Notes: generated by a model not told the origin, from the sequence alone. Counted from the stretch's first letter, positions 7,419-16,992 are shown. The stretch is 64,000 nt of DNA from Arthrobacter alpinus (GCF_001445575.1 NZ_CP013200.1:124001-188000); one strand, 5' to 3'. Made by a program: numbers and translations.

Positions 7419-8611
7419 CCCTGCTTTTCGTAGCCCGCCGCCGCGTTGATGGCGTCGATCCGCTTTTGCCTGCTCGACGGCGAATCCAAGCTGAAGGAGC
7501 GGAAGTCGCCAAGGTCCTCGCGAATGAAGGTCTCCACCTCTTTAATGCGCTGCGTCACGGCCGCCGTGGGTGGCCGGAAGGTCCAGTACGCGATGCGTTC
7601 GGCGCCGGGATCGTACTGCCACAGGCCAATGATCCGGCCGCGGTCCACGATGGGATGGTCCGGCAGGTCCGCGGTCAGGGCCAGCTTTTCCTTGCCGATG
7701 CCCAGACCCTTGTCCTCTTCGGCGACGTGGTCCGCTGAATTGCGGCGCAACAGGAACAAGGAATCGGAGCCGGCGAGCAGCTGAATTTGTTCGTCTTGGG
7801 GTAGTGCAAAATTCGCGGCAGCGTCGGCATCCGCAGGAAGCATCCACAGCCCGTCCGGATCCACCACAGTGGATTCCACGGCACCCAAGGCTGCGAGCGC
7901 AGCCTTGCTTTGAGCCACGGTGAAGGCCGTAAACCACTGGGTCTGCTTGAGCGTGGCACCACCAGTCCAGCGCAGGTAGTTTTCCATGAGCGTGGTTCTT
8001 GCCTGTTCCGGCGATTCGCGCGGCGCTGGCAGGGCCCATGCCGTGTAGGCGTAGCGCTGCACATCGAGCCGGCCGTTGACGGGCACGCGGCGGATGCGAC
8101 CGTCAGCCTGCAGCAGCCCAAGGACCGTGGGCAGCGTGGTGGAGGCGCCCTTCTTCTTGCCTTCCTCCCCCAAGCTGCGCACTGCATCGCCTAACTGGTC
8201 TTTGAGCTGTTTCGGATCCAGCGGGACATCGGCGTTTTCGAGCAGCTGCAGGGTCTTGTCGGCGAGCGCCTGAACCTCGGAACGGTCGACGCCGAGCTTG
8301 TCTAAGACTTTCGCCGTCGCCTCTGCTGCCCCCTGGCCAAGGGACAGCGCCCAGGCGAAGTCGTTCTCCCCTAGGACATAGGTGCAGCCGCGCGCCGTCG
8401 GAAGTTCATAGATGGCCAAGGCAGCCAAGTCCGCGTCAGCCTGCTCGCGGCGGATGCCTGCGCGGGCGAAGAGCGTCAGGTAGGGATTAGCACCGCCAAT
8501 AGAGCGCGCCCACCCGGCAGTGCTGAGAACTTCCGCGGCTGTGGCGCCCGTGAGGGAACCGTCCAGGCCTTGTTTGTGCCAGTTCCAGGCACGCTGCGTT
8601 GCACTGTCCAT
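7415..8611 (-). CDS. Winged helix DNA-binding domain protein (YcaQ/HTH_42-like)
   Basis: A 398-aa protein of the winged-helix HTH_42 group, which includes the DNA crosslink-repair glycosylases AlkX/YcaQ and AlkZ. Family features are the N-terminal helix-rich repeats, GRIRRVPVNGRLDVQRYAYTAW, TLMENYLRWTGGATLKQTQWF, and the C-terminal HPIVDRGRIIGLWQYDPGAERIAYW segment. A repair role is possible, but I cannot point to the QxQ-type catalytic motif with certainty. The start is ATG 8611; a longer reading would run into the tRNA-Ser gene. It is followed by the lipoprotein with a 4-bp overlap. Confidence 0.75.
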   Translation of the reverse strand: MDSATQRAWNWHKQGLDGSLTGATAAEVLSTAGWARSIGGANPYLTLFARAGIRREQADADLAALAIYELPTARGCTYVLGENDFAWALSLGQGAAEATAKVLDKLGVDRSEVQALADKTLQLLENADVPLDPKQLKDQLGDAVRSLGEEGKKKGASTTLPTVLGLLQADGRIRRVPVNGRLDVQRYAYTAWALPAPRESPEQARTTLMENYLRWTGGATLKQTQWFTAFTVAQSKAALAALGAVESTVVDPDGLWMLPADADAAANFALPQDEQIQLLAGSDSLFLLRRNSADHVAEEDKGLGIGKEKLALTADLPDHPIVDRGRIIGLWQYDPGAERIAYWTFRPPTAAVTQRIKEVETFIREDLGDFRSFSLDSPSSRQKRIDAINAAAGYEKQG

Positions 8612-8692
8612 ACGGTCATCATGCCCTATTAATGATCGGCTGAAGAGGCCCATTTTTGCACTTGGGCTTTGACCCGGTAAGGTTGACGCGTT

Positions 8693-8782
8693 GGTGACGT
8701 GTCCGAGCGGCCGAAGGTGCAACACTCGAAATGTTGTTCAGGTGAGAGCCTGACGTGGGTTCAAATCCCACCGTCACCGCCA
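8693..8782 (+). tRNA. tRNA-Ser (anticodon CGA), CCA encoded
   Basis: Full class II cloverleaf: acceptor GGTGACG (8693-8699) pairs with CGTCACC (8772-8778). Anticodon stem CAACA/TGTTG encloses CTCGAAA with anticodon CGA; the variable arm is CAGGTGAGAGCCTG and the T loop is GTTCAAATC. Discriminator G is followed by encoded CCA (8780-8782). The 3' half is the integration target of the island and is copied at 21179. Confidence 0.95.
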
Positions 8783-8840
8783 AGTTGCAAGCCCCCTGCT
8801 TCCCTTTGTTTATAAGGGAGGTGGGGGTTTTGCTTTGCCC
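8756..8840. repeat. attL: left direct repeat of the genomic island
   Basis: From GGGTTCAAATCCCACC in the T arm of tRNA-Ser through the terminator to GCTTTGCCC, this matches 21179-21264 almost base for base (one substitution, 8792 against 21215, and one extra T at the right copy). A repeat of a tRNA 3' end is the mark of site-specific integration. Confidence 0.88.
8791..8833 (+). terminator. tRNA-Ser terminator
   Basis: CCCCCTGCTTCCCTT pairs with AAGGGAGGTGGGGG around a short TGTTTAT loop and is followed by TTTTGCTTT. A second copy lies in the right-end repeat at 21214-21257. Confidence 0.85.
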
Positions 8841-9422
8841 TGAATTGGGCTCGCAGTAACGCAGCAGTAACGAAGTTCCCGTGACACGCCTGCCTCCTCC
8901 GCTTGGAACGTGCGCCACACCACCGCTTGCGCTCCCCCGCTTCCTTATGAATTTGCCGGACGACAACTCCGCATTTACGTTAAAAGACATGAGATTTACG
9001 TCACAATCCATGAGTGTAAGGTGATTCACTTCCGCCGGTTTCCTCTGGCTTAGTGGAACTTTGCCACAAAGCCCCGTCTCTGCCCGCTCCCTGGCCGGTG
9101 GCTGGACCTGAAAAGACGAGTCCAGGGCCGCCGAAGTTACCCTAAGTTGAGGCTGGCGGGTCCGCACGATCCGGAATGCGGAGGCTGCCCTTCTTTTGCA
9201 CAAGACCGGGTTCAGGCAGGAAGAGACACCCTTGGAACGCACAGCGCTAGAGCATTCGACGGAGCTACACCGGGACATTATGGTGTGGATTTTGAGCGGG
9301 TCACGAACTCTTTACCCTGAGGAGAGCAGATGGTGTGCTTTGGCTGAGACTGGTTTGGTTGGAATGCCGCAAGTTCCGTGGGGGCGACCATCCGTGGCTT
9401 GATCAGAACTGCTAGCAACTGG
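8841..9422. other. Gene-free left end of the island
   Basis: No supported gene. It begins just inside attL with two GCAGTAACG direct repeats (8853-8861 and 8864-8872), which could be arm-type integrase sites. Reading frames on both strands here lack family resemblance and one merely reads through the tRNA, so I call none. Confidence 0.55.
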
Positions 9423-10691
9423 CTACTTACCTTGGAGGAACGCCTTTCCGGCCACGAGATAGCCATGAATCTGACTCGCTGTAATTGTGATTGACCCCTC
9501 GCCTCTCCTTTGCACAATGCTGAAGAACGCACCCTCAACTTTCCCTTCGGCCACGACGCCGTGCACGAGGTACGGCTGCATCTCGGGAGGCTGAGCCGGA
9601 ACGAATATGTAGATGATCCCCTTGCCGGGACTTGTCTCCACACTGTCCACTGTGAGACCCGTGACAGCTGGTACAACCCTCGCGTCAAGGATGTTTAGGT
9701 ACGTCGCTGGATCGAAACCTTCGAGCTTGATTTCTTTGATGCACTTAATGACTGTGTCTTGTCCGGACTTGCCTTCTTCATAGCCCAACACAAGAACGGC
9801 ATCCTGGTTGCCATTAGCAAACCGCGCCACGTCTTGAGCAAGTTCGATCTTCTGCTGATCACCGGGCTGGCCTGACACGCCCACATTGTATTTTTGTGAT
9901 TTGACGTCAAGGAAGGCGCTCTCTTTGTGGCCCAGAAGCAGCTTTGTATGCCCTCCACGCAGCAAGTCAACAATCGTTCCGGCGGTCAGCGATCCGCCTT
10001 TCTGCGCTTCAAGGTAGGCAGCAAGGGCTCGTCCTGCGTCAATAAGTTTGGTCGCCCGAGCATCGGTATCTGTGATTAGACTGACTTCAACGTTATGCAC
10101 CATATTGCGGATAATCTCTGCATTTTCGGCTGCCTCTCTGGCTTCAACTTCCGGATCGAGTCCAAGTCCTGAATAGTCGAATCCAAGACCATCGAATGTA
10201 GTCCCGTCTGAGGTCAGATATCGAACTCCGGCAACCCTGCAGCCATAGCGTTCCATGACGCCTCCGAGCGACTCGGCATACTCGGCCTCTGACAGCTCTG
10301 GCTGCGATGGGTGAAGTTGCGTAACGATTGCAGAGACCTGAGAATCATCCACCTCAAGATGAACGTCGTCAAGGTTCAAGAGATCGTGGTTTATCGGACC
10401 ATCGCTCTTTTCAACGTAGATGCGCTCAGGAGAGCCCTGACAGCACCGGTTGAACTTCAGAGCATCGCTGAGGCTTGAAAGTGTGACATGGCTGAGGTCA
10501 CCGTAGGGACTGACGAGAGGCCCATGGTCGATTCGCTCGATCGAGCCTTCACGGCCAATGAAGAGTTCATGCAAGTAGGTTTCGTTCGGGTCGGCATCCT
10601 CCGGAGCGACAGCGAGCGTGCCTGAATCACCCTCGAGCGTCAGGTAGACGACTCCATCCTTTCGTGCTGACGTAGATGCGGGAGCGTTCAT
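9423..10691 (-). CDS. AlbA_2 (Schlafen-like) domain protein, putative defence factor
   Basis: A 422-aa cytosolic protein. Residues ~255-310 resemble the AlbA_2/AAA_4 divergent nuclease-like fold shared with Schlafen proteins: ESAFLDVKSQKYNVG, then KIELAQDVARFANGNQDA and VLVLGYEEGKSGQD. The N-terminal half (LTLEGDSGTLAVAPEDADP, then FIGREGSIERIDHGPL) is unlike anything I recognise. ATG 10691 is chosen because AGAGG precedes it at proper spacing. It lies downstream of the restriction-modification gene on the same strand, with a ~300-bp gap, inside the island. AlbA_2 proteins often accompany phage-defence genes; a joint role with the R-M enzyme is inference. Confidence 0.6.
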   Translation of the reverse strand: MNAPASTSARKDGVVYLTLEGDSGTLAVAPEDADPNETYLHELFIGREGSIERIDHGPLVSPYGDLSHVTLSSLSDALKFNRCCQGSPERIYVEKSDGPINHDLLNLDDVHLEVDDSQVSAIVTQLHPSQPELSEAEYAESLGGVMERYGCRVAGVRYLTSDGTTFDGLGFDYSGLGLDPEVEAREAAENAEIIRNMVHNVEVSLITDTDARATKLIDAGRALAAYLEAQKGGSLTAGTIVDLLRGGHTKLLLGHKESAFLDVKSQKYNVGVSGQPGDQQKIELAQDVARFANGNQDAVLVLGYEEGKSGQDTVIKCIKEIKLEGFDPATYLNILDARVVPAVTGLTVDSVETSPGKGIIYIFVPAQPPEMQPYLVHGVVAEGKVEGAFFSIVQRRGEGSITITASQIHGYLVAGKAFLQGK

Positions 10692-10998
10692 AGTGGCCTC
10701 TTTTTGTATGGTGGTTCGAGCGGGTGTGGGTGGTGCGGCTTCGGTGATCGCGGGTAAATCCCCAACGTGAACCAACGCCGACTTGGAAGGTTCGGCGCAA
10801 CTTGGGCCCTTCGGCCCGGCCTGGATCTGGAAAACACTCTTGGAGCGGTGACAAACTCCAGGGTCGCGAAGCCTAGTACAAGCCCCGGGTGCGTCAGCGC
10901 TATATCTAAGTGCCACTGGATGAAGCGTGGCGTACGGTGCTTGGAGCGCCCAACCTCACTAGGTTGGTGCGAGACACAGACGGCGCTATGACCTCCAC
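10692..10998. other. Spacer between R-M gene and AlbA_2 gene
   Basis: No gene. Holds a hairpin with arms CCCAACCT/AGGTTGG around 10949-10967, just past the R-M stop on the minus strand (a possible terminator without a T run), and a GGGCC-CTTC-GGCCC stem near 10804-10818. The AlbA_2 gene may therefore have its own promoter here. Confidence 0.4.
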
Positions 10999-13900
10999 CT
11001 ACTCCAGGATCTCCAACGCAGGCAGCCCAGCCACGATCTTATTGGTCTCCACTGAGATTGTGACGATTCTCTTGATCAGGTCAATGATGTACCGCGGATT
11101 GCCGACCTCGCGGCAGTAGTCGTTCGGGTCGTTGACGATCTGGGAATCTTTGTGAGTCGTCACCTGGTAGCGGTCAATGATCCATTCAATGGCTGACTTG
11201 CCGTTGACCTGGTAGTCCAACACCTCGGCCGGGATATCCTCCAACGTGATGTCGGAATTGAAAACGATCCGAGAACGATCCTTGCGTGCACCCCAGGAGA
11301 GTTTCTGCACACGGTAATAGTCGTACTGCGCCTCGGCGTCGGCTGGCGGCTCAGTCTTGCGCACTTCAGTTAGGTCAGCTGGCGCCTGAGTCTCATAGTT
11401 CAGGTGCAGGTCAGCCAGGGCCCGGCCGGCAGTGCTGAACCCCCAGAAGTCTTTGACCTTCGGGATGCGCGGCAGCATCTTCATCAGGTCAGCTTTGTAG
11501 GTCTCCTTGTAGGTCGGAGAGTGCAGCAGGCCGTACACGTAGTAGAAGATGTCCTCCTTGGTGGCGGCCGCGTCCTCGTAGAAGCCGCGGTAGGCCGACA
11601 GAGTCGCATCGGTGATGTTCTCGCGACGGCGGTAGCCGTCCACAATGATCTCACCCTCATCAGGGATCGCGAGCTCATCCTCGGGAATTGGCACGTAGGT
11701 GTAAAGAGGAAATCCCTGGCCAGTGTGTTGCATATGCAGATCGAAGATATTCTCAGTCATCAGTCCGCTGAATGGTTTCTGCGCACCCGCACCCGTTGTT
11801 GCAATGACTAGGTTGCGGAAAGCAGGAGTGGGGAACAGTTTCGATAATTGATAGGTGCAATTATTGAATTGGTTACTGGCGTCAAAGTACAGCTCCTGCT
11901 TCGTGAAAGGACGGTACATTGCAGATACAAGTTTCCTTGAATCGTAGGTTCCTCGCTTGCCCCTCCGTGCGTCTGTCTTGTTGATCCGGTCCCACGTGAA
12001 TTTTGTGGAGTCAAAGGTCACAAATTCTTCGACGCGGGTTGCAGGGTTAAGAATGAGCGCAGCCTGCAATTCTTGAACTTGCTGGTCATAGAACTCGATG
12101 GATCGTTCCATATTGAGACCAACAACTTCCCGCTTGAAGTTATAGCACCAGGCGTCGCGGTTGGTTTTAAGTCCTGATGAGTAGTTTTCAAACATGCCTA
12201 GCGTTGCTGGCTTGCCCTTGGTGGATTTGTCTCCGATGGGCTGGAATGTGGAGTAGTTCTCGTCACGGTGATTTATCCAGTCGCCGGCACTATTGGGTTC
12301 GACAGGCTCCCAGTCTGTGCCCGCTAAGGAACGCTCAACCTCGAGAGTGTCGAGCTTTTGCTCCCGGGTGAGGTAATCCCCAATGTCTCGGTACTGGATG
12401 TTAGTCGGCCCGGAGTGCGAGGAGTCCTTAATGAGGATGGTAATGGCAATAGGTGTCCTGGCGCCATCACCAAAGACATTGCCGGCCTCTCTTCTTCGCT
12501 GCTCCCCCGAAGTTCGAGCGTTCCCCCGAAGGTTATAAATGAAGACACGGCTGAACTCTGAGGCGAATGTCTTGCGGATTCCCTCTGCCGAGGGCAAGTC
12601 AATAAAGCTGCCATTCGAGACGAAAGCGATCACACCGTTTTCCTTGACACGATTGGAGGCCCAGCGGATGCCTCGGACGTAGGAATCGTAAAGACTATTC
12701 TTCAGTGTGGCTGTCGACAGTTTGGCGTAGGTATCTGCAATAGAGGCATCCAGCACTGGATACTTCAGATTTTGGTTGTCGTCGTTCGCACTTGTCTGCC
12801 CAGATGAGTACGGAGGGTTCATGACGACGACTCGGATGTCTTGATTCTTCTGCCGGACCACGCGAGCGTGGTTCTCCGGGAAGATTCCCGTAGCCTCTAG
12901 CTGGCCGTCAGTCTCATTCAGCTGGAAGGTATCGGTCAGCGCTATGCCTTCGAACGGCACATACCCCTCCTCAGCACCGGCAGCCGTTGCAACTTCTGAA
13001 TAGACAGTCTCGATGTTGATCGCTGCGATGTAGTAGCTCAGCAGAACGATCTCGTTGGCGAACATCTCCTGGGTGTACTTGCGGTGCAAGTCCTCCGGCT
13101 TAATGAGCCCGATCTGCAGTAGCCGTGTCAGGAACGTGCCAGTCCCGACAAACGGTTCCAAAATGGAAACCCCTTCATCGGAGAGCGACTTCCCGAATTC
13201 CAGGCGCAAGGCTGCATCTGCAGACCTCAGGATGTAGTCCACTACTGGCACCGGGGTGAACACGATTCCGAGTCGCTCTGCGACACGAGGGAAGGCTTTG
13301 CGGAAGAAGTTGTCGTAGAGCTCTACGATGATGGCCTGCTTAGCTGCAGCGTTGTCGATCTTGGAGACGCGTGCCCGGACCGACTCATAGAACTTCTCGA
13401 GGCCCTTGCTTTCCTTCTCGAACACGGCGTTGGACCCTAGCTGGTCCAGGATGGTCTGCATGGCACGCGAGACAGGGTTGTGCTCGGTGAAGTTGGAGTC
13501 CGCGAACATAGCGTCAAACACCGGTTTCGTCACCAAGTGCTGGGCCAGCATTTCAACTGCCTCGGCGTCGTCGATCTCAGGATTCAGGTTCTCACGGAGC
13601 CCGCTGACGAACCCGTCGAAAGCGGTCCGATGCGACGAATCGGTATCCGCCAGAAGATCGTTGATCAAGCCGATATGTTTCTTGGCGATGGAGGCTATGT
13701 CTTTGGACCAGTCCTCCCAGTACATGCGGTTGCCGACCTTGTCTACGATCTTTGCGTAGACGGAGTCCTTCCATTCTTCAACCGGGAAGGTCAGGGTTTC
13801 CTGCTTGCCGGGCCCCACCGGACCGGGGCCCGGTTCCACATCGGGAGTAGGGTTCGGGTCAATGACAGGACCAGGCTTCTTCGGCGACAGATCAATCTTG

Positions 13901-15957
13901 TCCACGATGATGGATTCTGGCGCCTTATTGTTCAGTTCAATCTGGTTGATGGACGAGTCCATTCGCTCATCGTGCGCGCGCAATGCCTGGAGTACCTGCC
14001 AGACGACCTTGTAACGGGCGTTGTCCTTCAACGCCTCCGAGGTAGACATGCCTTCGGGGATGGCGATCGGCAAGATGATGTACCCGAATTTCTTGACCTC
14101 GCCCGTCTCGGGATCGGTGTGGTTGCGCATGACACGGCCGACGGCTTGGATCACATCGACCATAGAGTTGCGCGGGTTCATGAAGAGCACCGCATCTAGG
14201 GAAGGGACGTCAACACCCTCGGTCAGGCAGCGGGCGTTGGTGAGGATGCGGCAGGTCGGTTGTTCCTTCTTCGGCCAACGGCCCTGGGCATCCTTGGGTG
14301 CGGTCCGGTCGTCAACGAGTGCGACGTCTGGTTCGGCCTTCAGCCAGTCGAGACGCTCCCCGCGTCGCACGGCATTAAATCCACCGTCAATATGCTTGAC
14401 CTCGACCCGCAGATCATCGGTGGGGTCGTCATTGGTGAGGTCTGTGAGGTGAACGCGCGCCAGCTCTGAGAACTCGGTTTCTATGACCTGGGAGGCCTTG
14501 ATGGAGCGGTTGAAGGCAACAGCTCGGCGCATGGGCTGCCAGTCTTGGCCGAAGCCGTCTTGGAACTCACCCGCCCTGCGCTTAGCCAAACCGTTCCATA
14601 CACCCACAAGTTTGGCGATGTCGTCAATGTTCAGCTCGCTGTTACTGTCCGCCAACTGGTCCTGGAATGAGGTCCGGACTTGCGTCTCATCAACCCCAAG
14701 GACCAACACCTTGTAATCTGTGAGGAGCTTCTGTTCGACGGCCTCACCGAAGCCGATCCGGTAAAAAACGGGTCCATAGATGGACTGGTCATCCATGGAA
14801 CACAGGACGGCGTCCTTTTCCTTGGCGGCGTCCTTAGTGTTGTCGTTGAAGATGCGTGGTGTGGCGGTCATGTATACGCGCTTGTTGCCGGAGATCCATT
14901 GGTTGTCGTGAATCTTCACGAAGTGCGATTCGCCGTCGCCGGCTAGGGTTGCGCCGGTGGTGCGGTGGGCCTCATCGCAGATGATCAGATCGAAGTCGGG
15001 CAGGCCGGCCTGTTGTGCAGCACGGACGGCGTCGATCGACTGGTAGGTCGAGAACACCACGGTCATGCCCTCATCAAGGGTCCGCGAGTTCATTGCCTCA
15101 ATGAGGCGCGCGCCGTCGGTCGTGGCAGGGATCTGCAGGTCGTGCAACGCCACGTCTGTCAGATCGGTGTCCTTGACGCGGCCAACCTTGTTATCCGAGC
15201 ACACCGCGTAGGCGTGCATGGTCTGCTCGGTCTCGTCTGACCATTCCTTCAATGATTGTGACATCAGCGCTAGGGAGGGGACCATGAACAGGATCCTGGC
15301 ATGGCCCAAATCTTCGGCGACCCGCTCAGCCAGCTTCAACGATGTGAAGGTCTTTCCGGTACCGCAGGCCATGATCAGCTTGCCACGGTCATTGTCCTCA
15401 AAGCCCTTCAACGCCGCCTGGACAGCCTTGTGCTGATGCGGGCGCAGTACCTTCTTATCGAAGAGTTTGGGTGTAGTGGGTGCAGTCAGGTCATAGGTTG
15501 CCCAGTCAATGTTGGAATGCCGGAAGTCAGTCAGCCCGATCCGCTGGACCGGCACATGCCGGTCCTCGAGCATCTCCAGTGCATTCTTCGACCAGTCCCC
15601 CTCAGTGGTATCTACGACGACAGCGTTCGTGAACGGGTGCTTTGACGACGCGGAAAGGAACGAGTCAATATCGTTCTTCTGGATCTTGTAACCCGATGCG
15701 TAGAACTTCACCTGGATTGCCGTGAGACCGCCATCGGTACGCGCGGCAACTAGGTCGATGCCGTTGTCCTTGTTAGTGAAGTTTTCCGGGCGGTTCGGCC
15801 AGTCCTTCCACAACCACACATCTGTGTACTGCGGGGCGTGGACACCGTCGTTTTCCAGATACTGCTCGACTAGCTGCTCGAGGTAGCTGCCCTTCATCCT
15901 CTCGGAATCTGAGAGATCGCGGTAGGTGCCAAGTAGCTCATCAAACGTAGTGGTCAC
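10999..15957 (-). CDS. Single-polypeptide restriction-modification enzyme (type ISP-like)
   Basis: A 1652-aa multifunctional enzyme. In order: an Mrr/PD-(D/E)XK-like nuclease with GIDLVAARTDGGLTAIQVKF (~residues 66-84); a superfamily 2 helicase/translocase with MACGTGKTF (~196-204), CDEAH (~326) and ARCLTEGVDVPSLDAVLF plus QAVGRVMRN; a coupler; an N6-adenine methyltransferase with ILEPFVGTGTF (~931-941) and VMNPPYSSG (~1044); and a C-terminal target-recognition region. This matches type ISP enzymes such as LlaBIII, which both methylate and cut. GTG 15957 follows TTGGGGAAATT. All catalytic motifs look intact, so it is probably active. The recognition sequence cannot be inferred. Confidence 0.9.
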   Translation of the reverse strand: MTTTFDELLGTYRDLSDSERMKGSYLEQLVEQYLENDGVHAPQYTDVWLWKDWPNRPENFTNKDNGIDLVAARTDGGLTAIQVKFYASGYKIQKNDIDSFLSASSKHPFTNAVVVDTTEGDWSKNALEMLEDRHVPVQRIGLTDFRHSNIDWATYDLTAPTTPKLFDKKVLRPHQHKAVQAALKGFEDNDRGKLIMACGTGKTFTSLKLAERVAEDLGHARILFMVPSLALMSQSLKEWSDETEQTMHAYAVCSDNKVGRVKDTDLTDVALHDLQIPATTDGARLIEAMNSRTLDEGMTVVFSTYQSIDAVRAAQQAGLPDFDLIICDEAHRTTGATLAGDGESHFVKIHDNQWISGNKRVYMTATPRIFNDNTKDAAKEKDAVLCSMDDQSIYGPVFYRIGFGEAVEQKLLTDYKVLVLGVDETQVRTSFQDQLADSNSELNIDDIAKLVGVWNGLAKRRAGEFQDGFGQDWQPMRRAVAFNRSIKASQVIETEFSELARVHLTDLTNDDPTDDLRVEVKHIDGGFNAVRRGERLDWLKAEPDVALVDDRTAPKDAQGRWPKKEQPTCRILTNARCLTEGVDVPSLDAVLFMNPRNSMVDVIQAVGRVMRNHTDPETGEVKKFGYIILPIAIPEGMSTSEALKDNARYKVVWQVLQALRAHDERMDSSINQIELNNKAPESIIVDKIDLSPKKPGPVIDPNPTPDVEPGPGPVGPGKQETLTFPVEEWKDSVYAKIVDKVGNRMYWEDWSKDIASIAKKHIGLINDLLADTDSSHRTAFDGFVSGLRENLNPEIDDAEAVEMLAQHLVTKPVFDAMFADSNFTEHNPVSRAMQTILDQLGSNAVFEKESKGLEKFYESVRARVSKIDNAAAKQAIIVELYDNFFRKAFPRVAERLGIVFTPVPVVDYILRSADAALRLEFGKSLSDEGVSILEPFVGTGTFLTRLLQIGLIKPEDLHRKYTQEMFANEIVLLSYYIAAINIETVYSEVATAAGAEEGYVPFEGIALTDTFQLNETDGQLEATGIFPENHARVVRQKNQDIRVVVMNPPYSSGQTSANDDNQNLKYPVLDASIADTYAKLSTATLKNSLYDSYVRGIRWASNRVKENGVIAFVSNGSFIDLPSAEGIRKTFASEFSRVFIYNLRGNARTSGEQRRREAGNVFGDGARTPIAITILIKDSSHSGPTNIQYRDIGDYLTREQKLDTLEVERSLAGTDWEPVEPNSAGDWINHRDENYSTFQPIGDKSTKGKPATLGMFENYSSGLKTNRDAWCYNFKREVVGLNMERSIEFYDQQVQELQAALILNPATRVEEFVTFDSTKFTWDRINKTDARRGKRGTYDSRKLVSAMYRPFTKQELYFDASNQFNNCTYQLSKLFPTPAFRNLVIATTGAGAQKPFSGLMTENIFDLHMQHTGQGFPLYTYVPIPEDELAIPDEGEIIVDGYRRRENITDATLSAYRGFYEDAAATKEDIFYYVYGLLHSPTYKETYKADLMKMLPRIPKVKDFWGFSTAGRALADLHLNYETQAPADLTEVRKTEPPADAEAQYDYYRVQKLSWGARKDRSRIVFNSDITLEDIPAEVLDYQVNGKSAIEWIIDRYQVTTHKDSQIVNDPNDYCREVGNPRYIIDLIKRIVTISVETNKIVAGLPALEILE

Positions 15958-16379
15958 AATTTCCCCAAGGTGGTGCGGACATGAAGGAGGAAGCCCCAAG
16001 GGACTTCCTCTGATTCTATGTGTGATTCACATAGGGCCAGCCTTATGAGCTCACCGAGGACGGCTTCGGGAGAATCACTCTCAGGTACCCACGAGACTAG
16101 GCCAGCCGCTCCAGCCCTCTACCCGGGTGCTTTCCAGCTTGGCAAGCGGCCTGTTCTGGTGCAGCCCAATCCGGCCAAATCTGGCCGAACGCATCTACTT
16201 TCGCGGGGAGGAGTACCCCAGTTTGGTGAGTATGGCGTTTTCGGCTGGCCACTCGTAGAGCGCCGCTTCTGTTGGTTTGCCTCTACTGAGGGGTCGCCGA
16301 TCCTTCGCGGCGAAGAAATCATTCAGCTCGTCTAGGCGCATCCGCGTGCTCGCCTAAAAGAAAACTCGTGCACGTAATG
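15958..16379. other. Gene-free region upstream of the R-M gene
   Basis: No supported gene. Holds the inverted repeats listed at 15987-16034 and no coding frame with family resemblance. Promoter elements for the minus-strand R-M gene should lie here. Confidence 0.5.
15987..16034 (-). promoter_or_regulatory. Two inverted repeats upstream of the R-M gene
   Basis: GAGGAAG (15987-15993) pairs with CTTCCTC (16004-16010), and CTATGTG (16016-16022) pairs with CACATAG (16028-16034). They lie 30-77 bp before the GTG. The second looks like an operator half-site pair; a regulator is not identified. Confidence 0.4.
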
Positions 16380-16970
16380 TCAGGGAGCTGGAACCTGCGC
16401 ATACTTTCCGCTGGCATTTAGCGCCGCGTAAAGCGTCTGCCGCGAAACCCCAAGATCCCGGGCTATCTTGGCTTTGGGCACGTCCTTAGCAATCCGCTCG
16501 CGTGCCAGCTGGATCTGCTCCGGAGTGAGCTTCGGAACTCGGTCGTAGATTCCGCTCCTCCTGGCAATGGCAATTCCCTCGGCCTGTCGCTCACGGATGG
16601 TCTGGCGCTCCAACTGGGCGATGGCGGCGAGGACCGTCAACATGAACTGGCCCTGTGGCGTATCAGTGTTCAGAGCCGGATTGTCGATGAACTCTAGGGC
16701 GACGCCCTTGGTCTTGAGCCGCTCGGCGAGAGCAAGTAGGTCAGTCGTAGAACGCGCCAGGCGGTCTGGCGACTTCACGCGAACCTTGTCACCGTCACGG
16801 ACGTAAGCGAGCATCTCCTGGAGCTGGGCCCGGTCTTCTGTATTCTTACCACTAACCTTTTCCGAGAACAGCCTGTCTACTGCGCCAAGTGCTTCGAGCT
16901 GCCGCGCCTCGTTCTGATCGGCAGCGCTTACCCGCACGTATCCAACCACTTGCCCTTTGTGTCCAACCAT
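16380..16970 (-). CDS. Serine recombinase, resolvase/invertase family
   Basis: A 196-aa small serine recombinase. VVGYVRVSAADQNEARQLEAL holds the catalytic Ser, VKSPDRLARSTTDLLAL holds the DRLARS arginine motif, and LTVLAAIAQLERQTIRERQAEGI forms the start of the E helix. The C terminus (LARERIAKDVPKAKIARDLGVSRQTLY) is a helix-turn-helix. The length is that of Tn3-type resolvases and DNA invertases, not of large serine integrases. ATG 16970 is preceded by GGAGGG. TGTCCA-type repeats upstream could be its res site. It could resolve cointegrates or dimers, or invert DNA; integration of the island at tRNA-Ser is not its expected reaction. Confidence 0.92.
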   Translation of the reverse strand: MVGHKGQVVGYVRVSAADQNEARQLEALGAVDRLFSEKVSGKNTEDRAQLQEMLAYVRDGDKVRVKSPDRLARSTTDLLALAERLKTKGVALEFIDNPALNTDTPQGQFMLTVLAAIAQLERQTIRERQAEGIAIARRSGIYDRVPKLTPEQIQLARERIAKDVPKAKIARDLGVSRQTLYAALNASGKYAQVPAP

Positions 16971-16992
16971 CTCTAAGACCCTCCTACGCTTA

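Noticed and set aside
8619..9278. 219-aa minus-strand frame through tRNA-Ser and attL
   Set aside because: It reads through the antisense of a tRNA and its terminator; the same false peptide arises at attR.
8841..9422. Degenerate integrase at the left end of the island
   Set aside because: I looked for the R-H-R-Y signature pieces in both strands and saw none, so a remnant cannot be claimed without a profile search.
13480..14199. 239-aa plus-strand frame inside the R-M gene
   Set aside because: Antisense shadow of the helicase-methyltransferase coupler, which shows clear protein motifs on the minus strand.
16018..16335. 105-aa plus-strand frame upstream of the R-M gene
   Set aside because: No ribosome site, no recognisable motif, and it overlaps the inverted repeats that look regulatory.
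16380..16970. Serine recombinase as the island integrase
   Set aside because: It has the size and C-terminal helix-turn-helix of a resolvase/invertase; tRNA-targeted integration with a long 3'-end repeat is typical of tyrosine integrases.
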